From contig NZ_FWFV01000018.1 in the NCBI RefSeq assembly GCF_900172315.1, positions 1 through 48,647 on the forward strand: a stretch of 48,647 nucleotides of DNA, given 5' to 3'. Below, piece by piece: positions 1 to 8,125 of this stretch (position 1 is its first letter; each line of letters begins with the position of its first letter). The position numbers and the translations under genes were made by a program. The notes under the pieces are model-generated. The model worked only from the letters and a program-made list of their open reading frames with translations. It was not told the DNA's origin and did no database searches. The stretch is from Palleronia marisminoris. Its GTDB lineage: Bacteria; Pseudomonadota; Alphaproteobacteria; Rhodobacterales; Rhodobacteraceae.

Positions 1-78
1 AAGGACGTGAAGGCGTTCGAGCTCGACCTAAAGTCGGAGGAGGTCTCCGACGACGACTTCCATCGCTACGCCGGCTGA
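1..78 (+). CDS. C-terminal end of an unidentified protein, probably chemotaxis-related
   Basis: The frame is open from the first base and stops at TGA 76-78, giving 25 residues ending in DDDFHRYAG. It is rich in acidic residues and shows no recognisable motif. The next gene, a cheW remnant, starts only 3 nt after the stop, so the two were probably one operon. The chemotaxis assignment rests only on that neighbour. The 5' part lies outside the window. Confidence 0.55.
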   Translation, partial: KDVKAFELDLKSEEVSDDDFHRYAG

Positions 79-81
79 TCC

Positions 82-270
82 ATGAAAATCAGCACTCGGC
101 ATGTGCGGGACGTGGCGGGGGAGGAGGCTTCCTCCCCCGCCTACCTCACCTTCCACCTTGGCGAGCAGACGCTCGGAATAGATGTCCGCGATGTGCGGGA
201 GCTACTGGTCCCGAGGAAGATCACCCCGCTGCCCGATGCGCCCATTGGCATCATGCTCGGGTGGCACTAG
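82..270 (+). pseudogene. cheW: truncated cheW (chemotaxis coupling protein)
   Basis: The first ~57 residues resemble the N-terminal strand region of CheW, the SH3-like adaptor that links chemoreceptors to the CheA kinase. The track YLTFHLGEQTLGIDV, then RELL and ITPLPDAPIGIM, matches the usual start of the CheW fold. CheW is normally about 150-170 residues, but this frame stops at 62, just where the conserved 'G(V/I)xNLRG' segment should begin. I see no continuation in the other frames, so this looks like a recombination breakpoint near base 255. About two thirds of the domain, including much of the receptor- and CheA-binding surface, is missing, so it is unlikely to work. Confidence 0.75.
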
Positions 271-513
271 CGGCGCGCCCCGGCGGTCAGGACCTGCCAA
301 CTGAATGCCCTCTAGAATCTCGTTCCGATCATAGCCCCATCCGCGAGATGCCACGAACGATCGTCGTCGAACGGCAATTGCCATATCGGCCGGACGCTGA
401 TCTGGAACTTCCTTACATGTTGTCGCTCGCATGCTCCCGCCCGAAGGAGACTGCCGTGCACGAACCCGACCAAAGTGAACGGATAGCCACGGGCCATCGT
501 CTTGGCGCCACCC
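271..513. other. no recognisable gene after the cheW breakpoint
   Basis: Open frames here are short, overlap each other on both strands and show no family character. No hairpin followed by a T-run was seen. The stretch begins at the point where cheW loses its similarity, so it is probably sequence brought in or left behind by the rearrangement. Confidence 0.5.
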
Positions 514-795
514 TCACCAGGGAAAGTCGCTGCCGGAGCGCGTTGCTAGTCCCATTCCGCACCCGATCGTTGCCAGAACACTGTAAGCCAGATCGAACAG
601 GAGACCGCGATTCCGTAGCTCGTGTTCGACACGGACCAGCCGTCGGGTGAAAGTTGCGGTCGCGGATTGCAGCCCGACCAGAAGCGCGAAGGCCGTAATC
701 GATCCGACAAGAACAACTTTCCAAACCACAGTCGTAGCTGTTCGGCCGAGGAAGCGGGTGACGTTGCTCAGAACCGGGTGTCCTCCCACCCCCAA
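514..795 (-). CDS. possible small membrane protein
   Basis: This 93-codon frame follows the channel gene on the same strand and overlaps its 3' end by 28 nt. It encodes two hydrophobic stretches (around residues 22-45 and 68-84) separated by an Arg/Glu-rich segment, a pattern compatible with a two-TM protein. The outermost start is TTG; a GTG two codons later is an alternative. I recognise no family. The long overlap and the decayed surroundings leave it doubtful. Confidence 0.3.
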   Translation of the reverse strand: MGVGGHPVLSNVTRFLGRTATTVVWKVVLVGSITAFALLVGLQSATATFTRRLVRVEHELRNRGLLFDLAYSVLATIGCGMGLATRSGSDFPW

Positions 796-1766
796 CCGTT
801 GTTCTTCAGCAGGCCCAGCAGCCGCTCGCGCCTTTGGGACAACCCCTCGATGTCTTCGGAGTACCGGCCCGACGGCAGTGTCGGAATGCCCAGACTGGCC
901 ACGGCGGCGAGATCGGGGGCGGGCGGCGCTTCTGGTGACGAATGAATGTTGGCAGGAGGCGCCGTATCGAGAAAGCTCTCGATCGAGGACCGGGCGGAGC
1001 GGATCACCGCCCGACTGGGCCGGTGCTCGGACAGGACGCCGAACCGGATGAGCGTGAGCGCGTCGTCGAAGAGTGCCGCTGCGACGGCGGGCGACATCTC
1101 GGGACGCGCCGGGTGGTAGTATTGCAGGACCGGATAGGCGCGATATTGCTGCGAGATCTGCTCCAGCTGCGAGGCGAGCGCACTTAGCGGAAGGTCCAAG
1201 TCATGCAAATCGTGACCGTTCCAGCCGCTTTCGACGATCTCCGCCGCGTTCCGGCCCAGGCCGCTCACTTGGCTCGCGAAGGCTCTCTTCTGGACGACGG
1301 CCGAAATGATCGAAAGGATATACGTGATCGCGAGCGTCGCGAGCAGCAGGCCCGTCATGTTCGTCAGAACTGCCATCAACTGCCAGACGGCTCCGTTCGG
1401 GACGTAATCTCCCAGGCCCGATGTGAAGAGCAGGTAGCCGACGAAATAGACGCGCCCGGGCCAGTTCGCCTGTGTGTTGGTGGCGCTGTGAATTACCGAC
1501 AATGGGTCGCCGCTGAAGATCAGGGTCCAGCCCAGCCACAGCATGGCCACCCAGATGAAGACGATCAGCGACAGGACGAACGGTCCTACGAGGCTCAGGA
1601 CCCGGTGGCGATGTCTCGCCACGGCAAGAGCGCCCCGCCAGGTCCACTTCGCGATGCGCAAGGAAAGCGGTCCGGCACTGCCGTCAACCCAGAGTGTCGT
1701 TGACAGAGCGTCCAGGAACGCGCCGACGACCAGCATGCCGCCAAGCAAAACGAAGAGGGCGCTCAC
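768..1766 (-). CDS. two-TM potassium-channel family protein
   Basis: 332 residues. The N-terminus has a hydrophobic segment (about 1-22), another at ~52-78, a re-entrant pore-like stretch with TSGLGDYVP near residue 115, and a final TM helix at ~128-153. This is the Ion_trans_2 layout. The usual selectivity filter TVGYGD appears as TSGLGD, keeping the G-x-GD core but replacing Val and Tyr, so K+ selectivity is not certain. A soluble C-terminal half (~155-332) of unknown fold follows, with a Pro/Ala-rich linker near 270-290. The start is GTG, supported by GGAGAG eight bases upstream. It would act in the inner membrane in ion or osmotic homeostasis. Confidence 0.75.
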   Translation of the reverse strand: MSALFVLLGGMLVVGAFLDALSTTLWVDGSAGPLSLRIAKWTWRGALAVARHRHRVLSLVGPFVLSLIVFIWVAMLWLGWTLIFSGDPLSVIHSATNTQANWPGRVYFVGYLLFTSGLGDYVPNGAVWQLMAVLTNMTGLLLATLAITYILSIISAVVQKRAFASQVSGLGRNAAEIVESGWNGHDLHDLDLPLSALASQLEQISQQYRAYPVLQYYHPARPEMSPAVAAALFDDALTLIRFGVLSEHRPSRAVIRSARSSIESFLDTAPPANIHSSPEAPPAPDLAAVASLGIPTLPSGRYSEDIEGLSQRRERLLGLLKNNGWGWEDTRF

Positions 1767-1949
1767 TCAGACTCTCCGACAGTCCGCGCGGAGCGGTCAA
1801 ACCGGTCAGGCATGTACCGCCCTCTTCTGGACATTCGGAAATCCAGCATTAAGCCCTCCATCGCCGCTACCGCAGCGCACCGGTCGGCGCCGGGCACGGT
1901 TGACCGTCCTTTCGCAGCGGTCATGCCGGCGCCCGACGCCTCAGGCAAT

Positions 1950-2660
1950 TCACACTTTCGACGACTTGGGATCCGTCGTGGTGGTGCCGGAGGAGGTGTC
2001 CGAACCACCAGCACCCGACCCGCTTCCGGTCGAACCGGTGGATGTCGTCGTTCCCGTCGAGCTCGGGGGCGTGCTTGCCGGAGCCACTGCCGGCGCAGTT
2101 ACCGTGGAGTCTCCGGTACGGCGCGTGCTGCTCGGCCCGCTGGACGTCCCGGTCGTGCTCGACGAAGTTCCACCCGGGGTGGTCGACGTGCTGGTCGTCG
2201 GTGACGTTGCGCCCCCGACGGCTCCCGTTCCGGCCGAGGTGGGCGATGGCGTCCGCGACGGCGCCGCCCATGGGTCGGGTCGCGCATCCCGTCCCGTGGG
2301 GCCGCGCGCGGTGGTGTCGTCGAAATCGCCAGCCTCGAGGCGACGGCGGGTCTCGGCGTCGTCGCGCCGGTCATCTCTGCCGTAGCGATCCTCTCGGGCG
2401 GCCTCGCGAGCCACGTTCGAGGGTCCGAACATGATCCAGGCCATGCCGACCGCGACGAGACCCACGGCGAGCGGTTTTTCCTTGATGACGCTGCCGAGCG
2501 TCTGGCCATATGCACTGCGGTGGTCGCGCAGGTACTTGCCAGCGTAGGTCCATGCCCCTTCGAGGGTCATGCGGTCAAGCGCCTCGTCGATCGTATGGCG
2601 AAGTTCATCGCGCTGGTGCTCGAGATCGCGCTCGATCTCGCGAGAAGATTTATCGGCCAT
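1950..2660 (-). CDS. DUF3618 domain protein with a Thr/Ser/Gly-rich tail
   Basis: 236 residues. The first ~45 residues match the DUF3618 pattern: an IERDLEHQRDELRHTIDEAL helix and then a 'LEGAWTYAGKYL' segment. A single TM helix at ~65-82 (PLAVGLVAVGMAWIMFG) follows. A charged Arg/Asp-rich linker leads into a ~100-residue tail of almost only Thr, Ser, Gly, Pro and Ala, probably disordered. The gene overlaps the upstream holin-X gene by 11 nt, so the two are probably translated together. Such pairs are common next to YihY genes in Alphaproteobacteria, but the molecular role is unknown. The start ATG has GAGGCG upstream. Confidence 0.8.
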   Translation of the reverse strand: MADKSSREIERDLEHQRDELRHTIDEALDRMTLEGAWTYAGKYLRDHRSAYGQTLGSVIKEKPLAVGLVAVGMAWIMFGPSNVAREAAREDRYGRDDRRDDAETRRRLEAGDFDDTTARGPTGRDARPDPWAAPSRTPSPTSAGTGAVGGATSPTTSTSTTPGGTSSSTTGTSSGPSSTRRTGDSTVTAPAVAPASTPPSSTGTTTSTGSTGSGSGAGGSDTSSGTTTTDPKSSKV

Positions 2661-3066
2661 GTGTCGCCTCCTTCGTTGTGCGGACGTCGCGCTTCACGTT
2701 CTTCGTCGTGCGGGTTGGGGAGAGGCTTGCCGACTGGAGCGAACTCTTTCCCGTCAGCGCCAGGATGATGCCGATGATCAGAAAGCCGACGCCGACGATC
2801 AACGCCGCCCAGCCGGCGCCGATGCCGAGCTCGGCGACACCATCGACCAGCGAAGCCGCAAGGACGTTCAGGGCCACGAGGAAGATGACGATGGACGCGC
2901 CGACCATCCCGATCGCGACCACGGCCTTCTTGAGGTTCTCCTGAACCTCGGTGCGCGCCAGGTCCAACTCGCCGCGGAACAATCCCACGATCTGCGAGAA
3001 GATATCGTTGAGCAGCCCATAGGTGCTGGTACCGGTCAATCGCCTTCGTTTTGATTCACCCGCCAT
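2650..3066 (-). CDS. phage-holin-like membrane protein (Holin-X / DUF1469 type)
   Basis: 138 residues from the ATG at 3066 (MAGESKRRR); a start six codons earlier is possible. An amphipathic segment (SQIVGLFRGELDLARTEVQENL) is typical of the Phage_holin_3_6 family. Two long TM helices follow at about residues 45-70 and 78-103, then a basic tail. Despite the family name, chromosomal copies are not lysis proteins with known function. They occur beside DUF3618 and YihY genes, as here, suggesting a role in inner-membrane structure or stress. Confidence 0.8.
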   Translation of the reverse strand: MAGESKRRRLTGTSTYGLLNDIFSQIVGLFRGELDLARTEVQENLKKAVVAIGMVGASIVIFLVALNVLAASLVDGVAELGIGAGWAALIVGVGFLIIGIILALTGKSSLQSASLSPTRTTKNVKRDVRTTKEATHGR

Positions 3067-3151
3067 CTCAAATCCTCCAATCATGGCAATTCACGGCAAA
3101 CGGTCGGAAATCTCGCAGGTTCCACCGCATGATCCCGCTGCTTCGGGATCC

Positions 3152-4105
3152 TCATGGCGTCCGTCCGATCGTGTCGGCTTTTGCAGCGCCTCGTTCGCCC
3201 TTCGGACGGGGTTCTCCGGTGGTCGTGTCCTCTCCGGTCTGGTGCTCCATCTCGGAGTTGAGCTCGGCGCCCAGCAGCACGATGAAGGACGACAGCCATA
3301 GCCAGGTAAGAAGGATGATCACGCCGCCGAGGGCGCCGTAGGACTCGTTGTAGCTGCCGAAGTTGCGGACATAGATCGAGAAGGCGATCGAGCCGATCAG
3401 CCAGATGATCGTCGCCACGACCGCACCGATGCTGACCCATCGCCATTGAGGGTCCTCGCGCGAGGGGCCGTAGCGATAGACGACCGCCAGGCCGAACATG
3501 GTCAGGATCGCCAGGACCGGCCAGCGCCCGTAGGTGACGGCGGCCTGCACCCCCTGCGACAGACCCATCGAGCCGAGCAGCGCCGGCGCCACAAGGGTCG
3601 CGGCGAACGCGATCAGCACGCCGACGATCAGGAACAGCGTCAAGGTAAGCGCGGTGACGTTCAAGGCGACGAAACCTCGGTCTTCGTCCTCGTCATAGGC
3701 GATGTTCATCCCCTCGATGAGGGACTTCATGCCTTTGGAGGCGCTATAGAGGGAAACCAGGATGCCGCCGACCGCTGCCAGCCCGACCCCTGCCCCGGCG
3801 TTCGAGGCGACCTTCTGGGCCTGCCCCTCGATGATCTCCGCCGCGTTCTGCGGCAGGACACCCGCCACGGAGGCCAACTGCTGCTCGATCGCCGCTGGAT
3901 CCAAGACGAGCGCCGCGATCGAGATCAGCGCCGCGATCGCCGGAAAGACCGCGAGCAGGCCGAAGAAGGCCACGCCAGCCGACACCACCGAAACGTGGTC
4001 AACGGTCATTTCATCCTTCACGCGCAGAAGAATGTCGCGCCATCCGGGCTTCGGGATCTCCGTCGGCCGGCTTGCTTGGCGGCCTCGGTTCGATGTGTCT
4101 GCCAT
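3152..4105 (-). CDS. YihY/BrkB-family inner-membrane protein
   Basis: 317 residues from the ATG at 4105; upstream codons in the same frame look non-coding. The sequence has the typical YihY plan of about six TM helices, with the family track SAGVAFFGLLAVFPAIAAL near the N-terminus, a long central region, and GALGGVIILLTWLWLS before the last helix. A charged tail follows. Proteins of this family were once called ribonuclease BN by mistake; the transported substrate or role is not established. It lies upstream of the holin-X and DUF3618 genes on the same strand with an 85-nt gap. Confidence 0.85.
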   Translation of the reverse strand: MADTSNRGRQASRPTEIPKPGWRDILLRVKDEMTVDHVSVVSAGVAFFGLLAVFPAIAALISIAALVLDPAAIEQQLASVAGVLPQNAAEIIEGQAQKVASNAGAGVGLAAVGGILVSLYSASKGMKSLIEGMNIAYDEDEDRGFVALNVTALTLTLFLIVGVLIAFAATLVAPALLGSMGLSQGVQAAVTYGRWPVLAILTMFGLAVVYRYGPSREDPQWRWVSIGAVVATIIWLIGSIAFSIYVRNFGSYNESYGALGGVIILLTWLWLSSFIVLLGAELNSEMEHQTGEDTTTGEPRPKGERGAAKADTIGRTP

Positions 4106-4394
4106 TGCGGCCCCCCTGCTTCGTCTGTGCGACAAACCCCGAACGGACGGGGGAAGTTGCATGAGAGGATGCGCGCGATGTCGGTCCCGGAGCGGGGCCA
4201 GAGGCGAGCTTTCAGGTTCGATGGAGGTCGACGTCTGGAATGATCCTGCTCTGCACGACCCCCGCACGGGCGGACGGTCGGAACCGCATCGCCGAACGGT
4301 TCCACGCCACATCCTGTTGCGAGGGTCCTCGTTTCCGGTCATCCCGGAGATCATCATGCTGTTTCCTGATGATCGCCGCAGAGGTGCTGGCGCC

Positions 4395-4610
4395 CTATCG
4401 CTTCACGAAGAAATCGTAGGCGACCAAAATCAGGGTCACGGCGACGATGGTTATCAGGTCGATGCGGGGAACCCAGACAATGAGAACCCCCAAGAACGCC
4501 GCCAGGACCAGGAAAGCGAAGACTGGCAGCGCCAGGGAACCGAACCGGCCTTCCGGAGCGCGCCCCTCGGGGGCGTTCGTCGCATCTGCTTCGCGTTGCG
4601 TCATGTTCAT
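4395..4610 (-). CDS. 71-residue membrane protein coupled to the amidase gene
   Basis: The ATG at 4610 overlaps the amidase stop in an ATGA junction, a strong sign of translational coupling. The protein has a charged ~22-residue N-terminus and two hydrophobic helices (about 27-47 and 50-66), ending in DFFVKR. I recognise no family, though short two-TM proteins often end transporter operons. As last cistron of the TRAP-amidase operon it may be a small accessory membrane protein. An alternative start is the second Met two codons in. Confidence 0.6.
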   Translation of the reverse strand: MNMTQREADATNAPEGRAPEGRFGSLALPVFAFLVLAAFLGVLIVWVPRIDLITIVAVTLILVAYDFFVKR

Positions 4611-6007
4611 CCTGAATCTCCCTCGCCAGCCCAGCGTTCCAGCCACGCGGCTGTCCGCAGCAGCCGCGCATCGTCGCCCCGTCGCCCCATCAGCTGCACG
4701 CCCATCGGCAGCGGACCGGACGGCCCGTCCGCCTGCAGGAGTGGGAGCGATATTGCCGGCGACCCCGTGAAGGACGCCAGTGCGTTGAAAACCGAGTCTC
4801 CTGTCGATCCGAGCCCCTCCGGCGCCACCCCCGGCGCAGCAGGCATGAGGATGGCATCGCAGCGCGCGAGGATCGTCTCGAGCCCCGCGCGGTATATGCC
4901 CACCCAGTCGAGCGCCGCCAGGTAGTCGCGGGCCGTCACCTGATTGCCGCGGTCCAGCGCAGACCGCATTTCCGGGGACAAGACATCGCCTCCGCGACTT
5001 TCGTAAGCGTAGAGCCATTTGGCCATCTCGGCCAGGTTTACGACCTCGCGATGCGCGGGCGCGTTGGCGAAGCTTTCGGGAAGGTCGGCATCGAAGCATT
5101 GTTCGCCCAGAGCCGCTGCCAGTTCCTCCAGCCCCGCGCGCATGTCGAGGCTCGCCTCGTCCCACCACGGCGGGCGCACCAGCGCAAACGTCGGCGGCAC
5201 AGGTGGCGCCGATTGCGCTGCATCGAGCAGGCGTGGCGCGGCAAGCGGGGGGCAGTCGCTGGCCGGATCGTGGCCCGCGAGCATGTCGGCCAACAAGGCC
5301 GCGCCCGCGACGTCGCGCGCGAATGTTCCCACCGTGTCGAGGCTGGGGGATTGCACCAGCGCGCCGCGCGTGGGGATCAGACCGAACGATGGCTTGAACC
5401 CGACGACGCCGACATACGAGGCGGGCCGCAGGACCGAGCCGCCGGTCTGCGTACCCACCGCCAACGGGACCATGCCTGCGGCGACCGCCGCGGCCGATCC
5501 GGCCGAGGACCCGCCCGGAGTGCGGCTGGTATCGTGGGGATTGCGCGTCCGGGTCGGATGCAGGAAGGCCAGCTCCGTCGTCTCGGTCTTGCCTGCCAGC
5601 AGTGCGCCCGATGCGCGCAGGAAGCCGACGGAGAGTGCGTCGCGGTCGGGTCGTCGGCCGGCGTCCAGAGATGTCCCGTTGGCGGTGGGCATGTCGGCCG
5701 TGTCGAAGATATCCTTGAGGCCGACGGGGACGCCGTGCAGCGGCCCGACGGGTCGGCCGGTCCCTCGATGCCGGTCCAGCATCTGCGCATGACGCATCGC
5801 GTGATCGGCATCGAACCAGGCCCAGGCACCTATTTCGGGCTCCCGATCGGCAATGCGCGCGGCGAGGGCCCGGGCGACCTCGACCGCGCGGATCGCTCCG
5901 GTGGCCAGCCTGTCGCGCAGCTCGACCGCCGGCAGGTCCAGCAGTTCCGGCCGCGGTGGCCCCTTGGCGCCCGGCGCGTCGGGAATGGTGATCGCCTTGG
6001 ATGCCAT
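4607..6007 (-). CDS. amidase (amidase-signature family)
   Basis: 466 residues. The start at 6007 was chosen because GAGG lies eight bases upstream, over the dctM stop; an ATG at 6028 is possible but has no visible ribosome site. The amidase signature is complete: Lys in GVPVGLKDIFDT (~98), Ser in TPGGSSAGSAAA (~167) and the nucleophile Ser in GTQTGGSVLRPA (~191), the Lys-cisSer-Ser triad. The family hydrolyses amides to acid plus ammonia, but the substrate cannot be read from sequence. Its place directly after the TRAP transporter suggests that it acts on the imported compound in the cytoplasm. Confidence 0.88.
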   Translation of the reverse strand: MASKAITIPDAPGAKGPPRPELLDLPAVELRDRLATGAIRAVEVARALAARIADREPEIGAWAWFDADHAMRHAQMLDRHRGTGRPVGPLHGVPVGLKDIFDTADMPTANGTSLDAGRRPDRDALSVGFLRASGALLAGKTETTELAFLHPTRTRNPHDTSRTPGGSSAGSAAAVAAGMVPLAVGTQTGGSVLRPASYVGVVGFKPSFGLIPTRGALVQSPSLDTVGTFARDVAGAALLADMLAGHDPASDCPPLAAPRLLDAAQSAPPVPPTFALVRPPWWDEASLDMRAGLEELAAALGEQCFDADLPESFANAPAHREVVNLAEMAKWLYAYESRGGDVLSPEMRSALDRGNQVTARDYLAALDWVGIYRAGLETILARCDAILMPAAPGVAPEGLGSTGDSVFNALASFTGSPAISLPLLQADGPSGPLPMGVQLMGRRGDDARLLRTAAWLERWAGEGDSG

Positions 6008-6017
6008 GGGAGTTGCC

Positions 6018-7436
6018 TCAGTTGCCATAGAAGTAGTTCGGAAGCGCGTAGATGAGCGACGGGAAGTTGTAGACGAGAACCATCGCCACGAGCACCATCC
6101 CGAGGAACGGCATGACCCCCTTGAAGATCTCGACCAGGCGCACCTCGGGCGGGGCGATCCCCTTCAGGTAGTAGGCGCTCATCGCCATGGGCGGGGTCAG
6201 GAACGACGTCTGCAGGTTCAGCGCCACGAGGATGCCGAAGAACAGCGGATCGACCTCGAATATGGCGAGGAGCGGCAGGAAGATCGGAACGAAGATGATG
6301 ATGATCTCGGACCACTCCAGCGGCCAGCCTAGCAGGAAGATGATGATCTGCGCCAGGATCAGGAATTGCAGCGGCGTCAGGTCGAGGCCGGTCACGAATT
6401 CCGAGATCAGGTGCTCGCCGCCGAGGTACGAGAAGACCGACGAGAAGATGTAGGAACCGACGAACAGCCAGCACACCATCGCCGTCGTGCGCACGGTCAG
6501 GTAGACGCTCTCGCGCAGGCGCTGGAAGGTCAACGCGCGATAGGCGACTGCAAGGACCAGCCCGCCCAGCGCACCGATCGACGCCGCCTCGGTCGGGGTG
6601 GCAAGGCCCCCCAGGATCGAGCCCAGCACCGCAAGGATCAGCAGGGCCAGCGGCAGGAACGACGTGATCAGCAGCCACACGAGCTCACCCGTCGGCATGT
6701 CCGGGATCTCGTCCTTCGTCGGCTTCGGCGCGACGGAGGGTTGCAGGATCGAGCGCACCACGATGTAGACGACATAAAGCCCGGCCAGCAGAAACCCTGG
6801 CAGCAGCGCGCCGGCATAGAGCCGGACGATGGAGACGCCGGATGCCGCGGCATAGACGATCAGCATGATCGAGGGCGGGATCAGGATGCCCAGGGTGCCC
6901 CCCGCACAGATGATCCCGCTCGCGAAGGACTGGTCGTATCGCGCGCGGAGCATCGCGGGCAGCGCCAGAAGACCCATCAGCGTGACCACCGCGCCGACGA
7001 TGCCCGTCGCCGTCGCGAAAAGCGCACAGGTGACCAGAGCCGCCACGCCCATAGAACCCGGCACGTTCTTCGTCGCGATGTTGAGCGTGGAAAAGAGCCG
7101 GTCGACGATATTGGCCCGTTCGACCACGTAGCCCATGAACAGGAACAGCGGGACCGCCGTCAGGACCTCGTTCGCCATGACCGTGTAGGTCTGGTTGATG
7201 AACAGGTCGAAGACGTTGTTGTTCAGGTAGCCGTCGAAGGTCGCCTTGAGCCGCTCCAGCCCGCCGGCTTCCTCCGCCAGACGGTTGAGGCCGCGGAACA
7301 TCCGGCCCTCGTCGTAATAGGCGTAGTAGCCAAAGCCGATGCCCATGGCCATCAGGGTGAAGGCGATGGGGAAGCCCGCGAAGACGAGCACGATGAAGAG
7401 CCCCAGCATGAGCAGGGCAATCTGTGGGTCGGTCAC
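6018..7436 (-). CDS. dctM: TRAP transporter large permease (DctM)
   Basis: 472 residues with about a dozen hydrophobic helices and the DctM features PIAFTLMAMGIGFG near the start, GTLGILIPPSIMLIVY in the middle and TEAASIGALGGL later. It is longer than the usual ~430 because of an extra loop between the first helices (~40-80), as in the large subunits often annotated 'mannitol/chloroaromatic' type. It forms the Na+-coupled channel together with DctQ. The start is GTG with GGAGG nine bases upstream. It follows dctQ after 34 nt. Confidence 0.92.
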   Translation of the reverse strand: MTDPQIALLMLGLFIVLVFAGFPIAFTLMAMGIGFGYYAYYDEGRMFRGLNRLAEEAGGLERLKATFDGYLNNNVFDLFINQTYTVMANEVLTAVPLFLFMGYVVERANIVDRLFSTLNIATKNVPGSMGVAALVTCALFATATGIVGAVVTLMGLLALPAMLRARYDQSFASGIICAGGTLGILIPPSIMLIVYAAASGVSIVRLYAGALLPGFLLAGLYVVYIVVRSILQPSVAPKPTKDEIPDMPTGELVWLLITSFLPLALLILAVLGSILGGLATPTEAASIGALGGLVLAVAYRALTFQRLRESVYLTVRTTAMVCWLFVGSYIFSSVFSYLGGEHLISEFVTGLDLTPLQFLILAQIIIFLLGWPLEWSEIIIIFVPIFLPLLAIFEVDPLFFGILVALNLQTSFLTPPMAMSAYYLKGIAPPEVRLVEIFKGVMPFLGMVLVAMVLVYNFPSLIYALPNYFYGN

Positions 7437-7470
7437 GCCTGTGCGCCTCCGGCGAAAATGGGTTCCTGCC

Positions 7471-8061
7471 TCAAGACACGCCGCCTGATCGGGTCTCGGC
7501 CTTGGCCGCCTCGGCCATCAGAAGATCCTCGGTCTCTTTCACGTCGTCCGGCGGCGCGGGCCACACTCCGGTGCGCAGGCACAGGATGCAGCGGCACACC
7601 TCGGCGATCCCCTGGATCAGCAGCAGCAGGCCGGCGGCGACGATGACCGCCTTGAACTGGAAGATCGGGATACCGGCGGGCGAATTCACCGAAACCTCGG
7701 CATAGCCGAAGGAACGGGACGCGTATTTGTAGCCCGCGAAGACCAGCGCTAGCACGCCGGGGAAAAAGAACAGGAAGTAGAGCACGAGGTCGACCCCCGC
7801 CTGGACCCTCGGCGGCCAGAGCCGATAGAGGAAGTCGCCGCGCACATGCCCACCGCGCGAGAGCGTATAAGCACCGCCCATCATGAAAAGCGTGCCGTAC
7901 ATGATGAACGACACGTCGAGAGACCACGGCGTCGGTGCATTGAACGCGTAGCGTACGAGCACCTCGTAGGCGGTGCCGAACGTCATCAGGATGATCAGCC
8001 AGGCAAAGGCCTTGCCGAACCACGCGCTCAGGCTGTCCGCGAAACGGACATAGGTCAGCAT
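7471..8061 (-). CDS. dctQ: TRAP transporter small permease (DctQ)
   Basis: 196 residues with four TM helices (about 16-36, 52-72, 88-110 and 135-157) and the DctQ feature FGTAYEVLVRYAFNAPTPWS in the first helix-loop, followed by GTLFMMGGAYTL. It pairs with DctM in the membrane to accept substrate from the periplasmic binding protein. It lies between dctP and dctM, after an intercistronic hairpin. Confidence 0.9.
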   Translation of the reverse strand: MLTYVRFADSLSAWFGKAFAWLIILMTFGTAYEVLVRYAFNAPTPWSLDVSFIMYGTLFMMGGAYTLSRGGHVRGDFLYRLWPPRVQAGVDLVLYFLFFFPGVLALVFAGYKYASRSFGYAEVSVNSPAGIPIFQFKAVIVAAGLLLLIQGIAEVCRCILCLRTGVWPAPPDDVKETEDLLMAEAAKAETRSGGVS

Positions 8062-8084
8062 GGAGAAGCTCCCATATTAGGTCC

Positions 8085-8116
8085 CACGGGGGCCGGCTTC
8101 GGCGCCAGCCCCCGTG
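8085..8116 (-). promoter_or_regulatory. intercistronic hairpin between dctP and dctQ
   Basis: A 9-bp perfect stem (CACGGGGGC / GCCCCCGTG) with a 14-nt loop lies between the dctP stop and the dctQ start. No T-run follows it on the transcribed strand. It is more likely an mRNA-stabilising or partial-termination structure that raises binding-protein levels over the permeases than a full terminator. Confidence 0.6.
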
Positions 8117-8125
8117 AGCAATCCG

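Noticed and set aside
1812-2385. long plus-strand frames opposite the DUF3618 gene
   Set aside because: They are shadows caused by the biased Thr/Ser/Gly-rich tail on the other strand.
4106-4357. 84-codon N-terminal extension of the YihY gene
   Set aside because: The extension is Arg/Pro/Ser-rich without family likeness, and the protein from 4105 already has the usual length.
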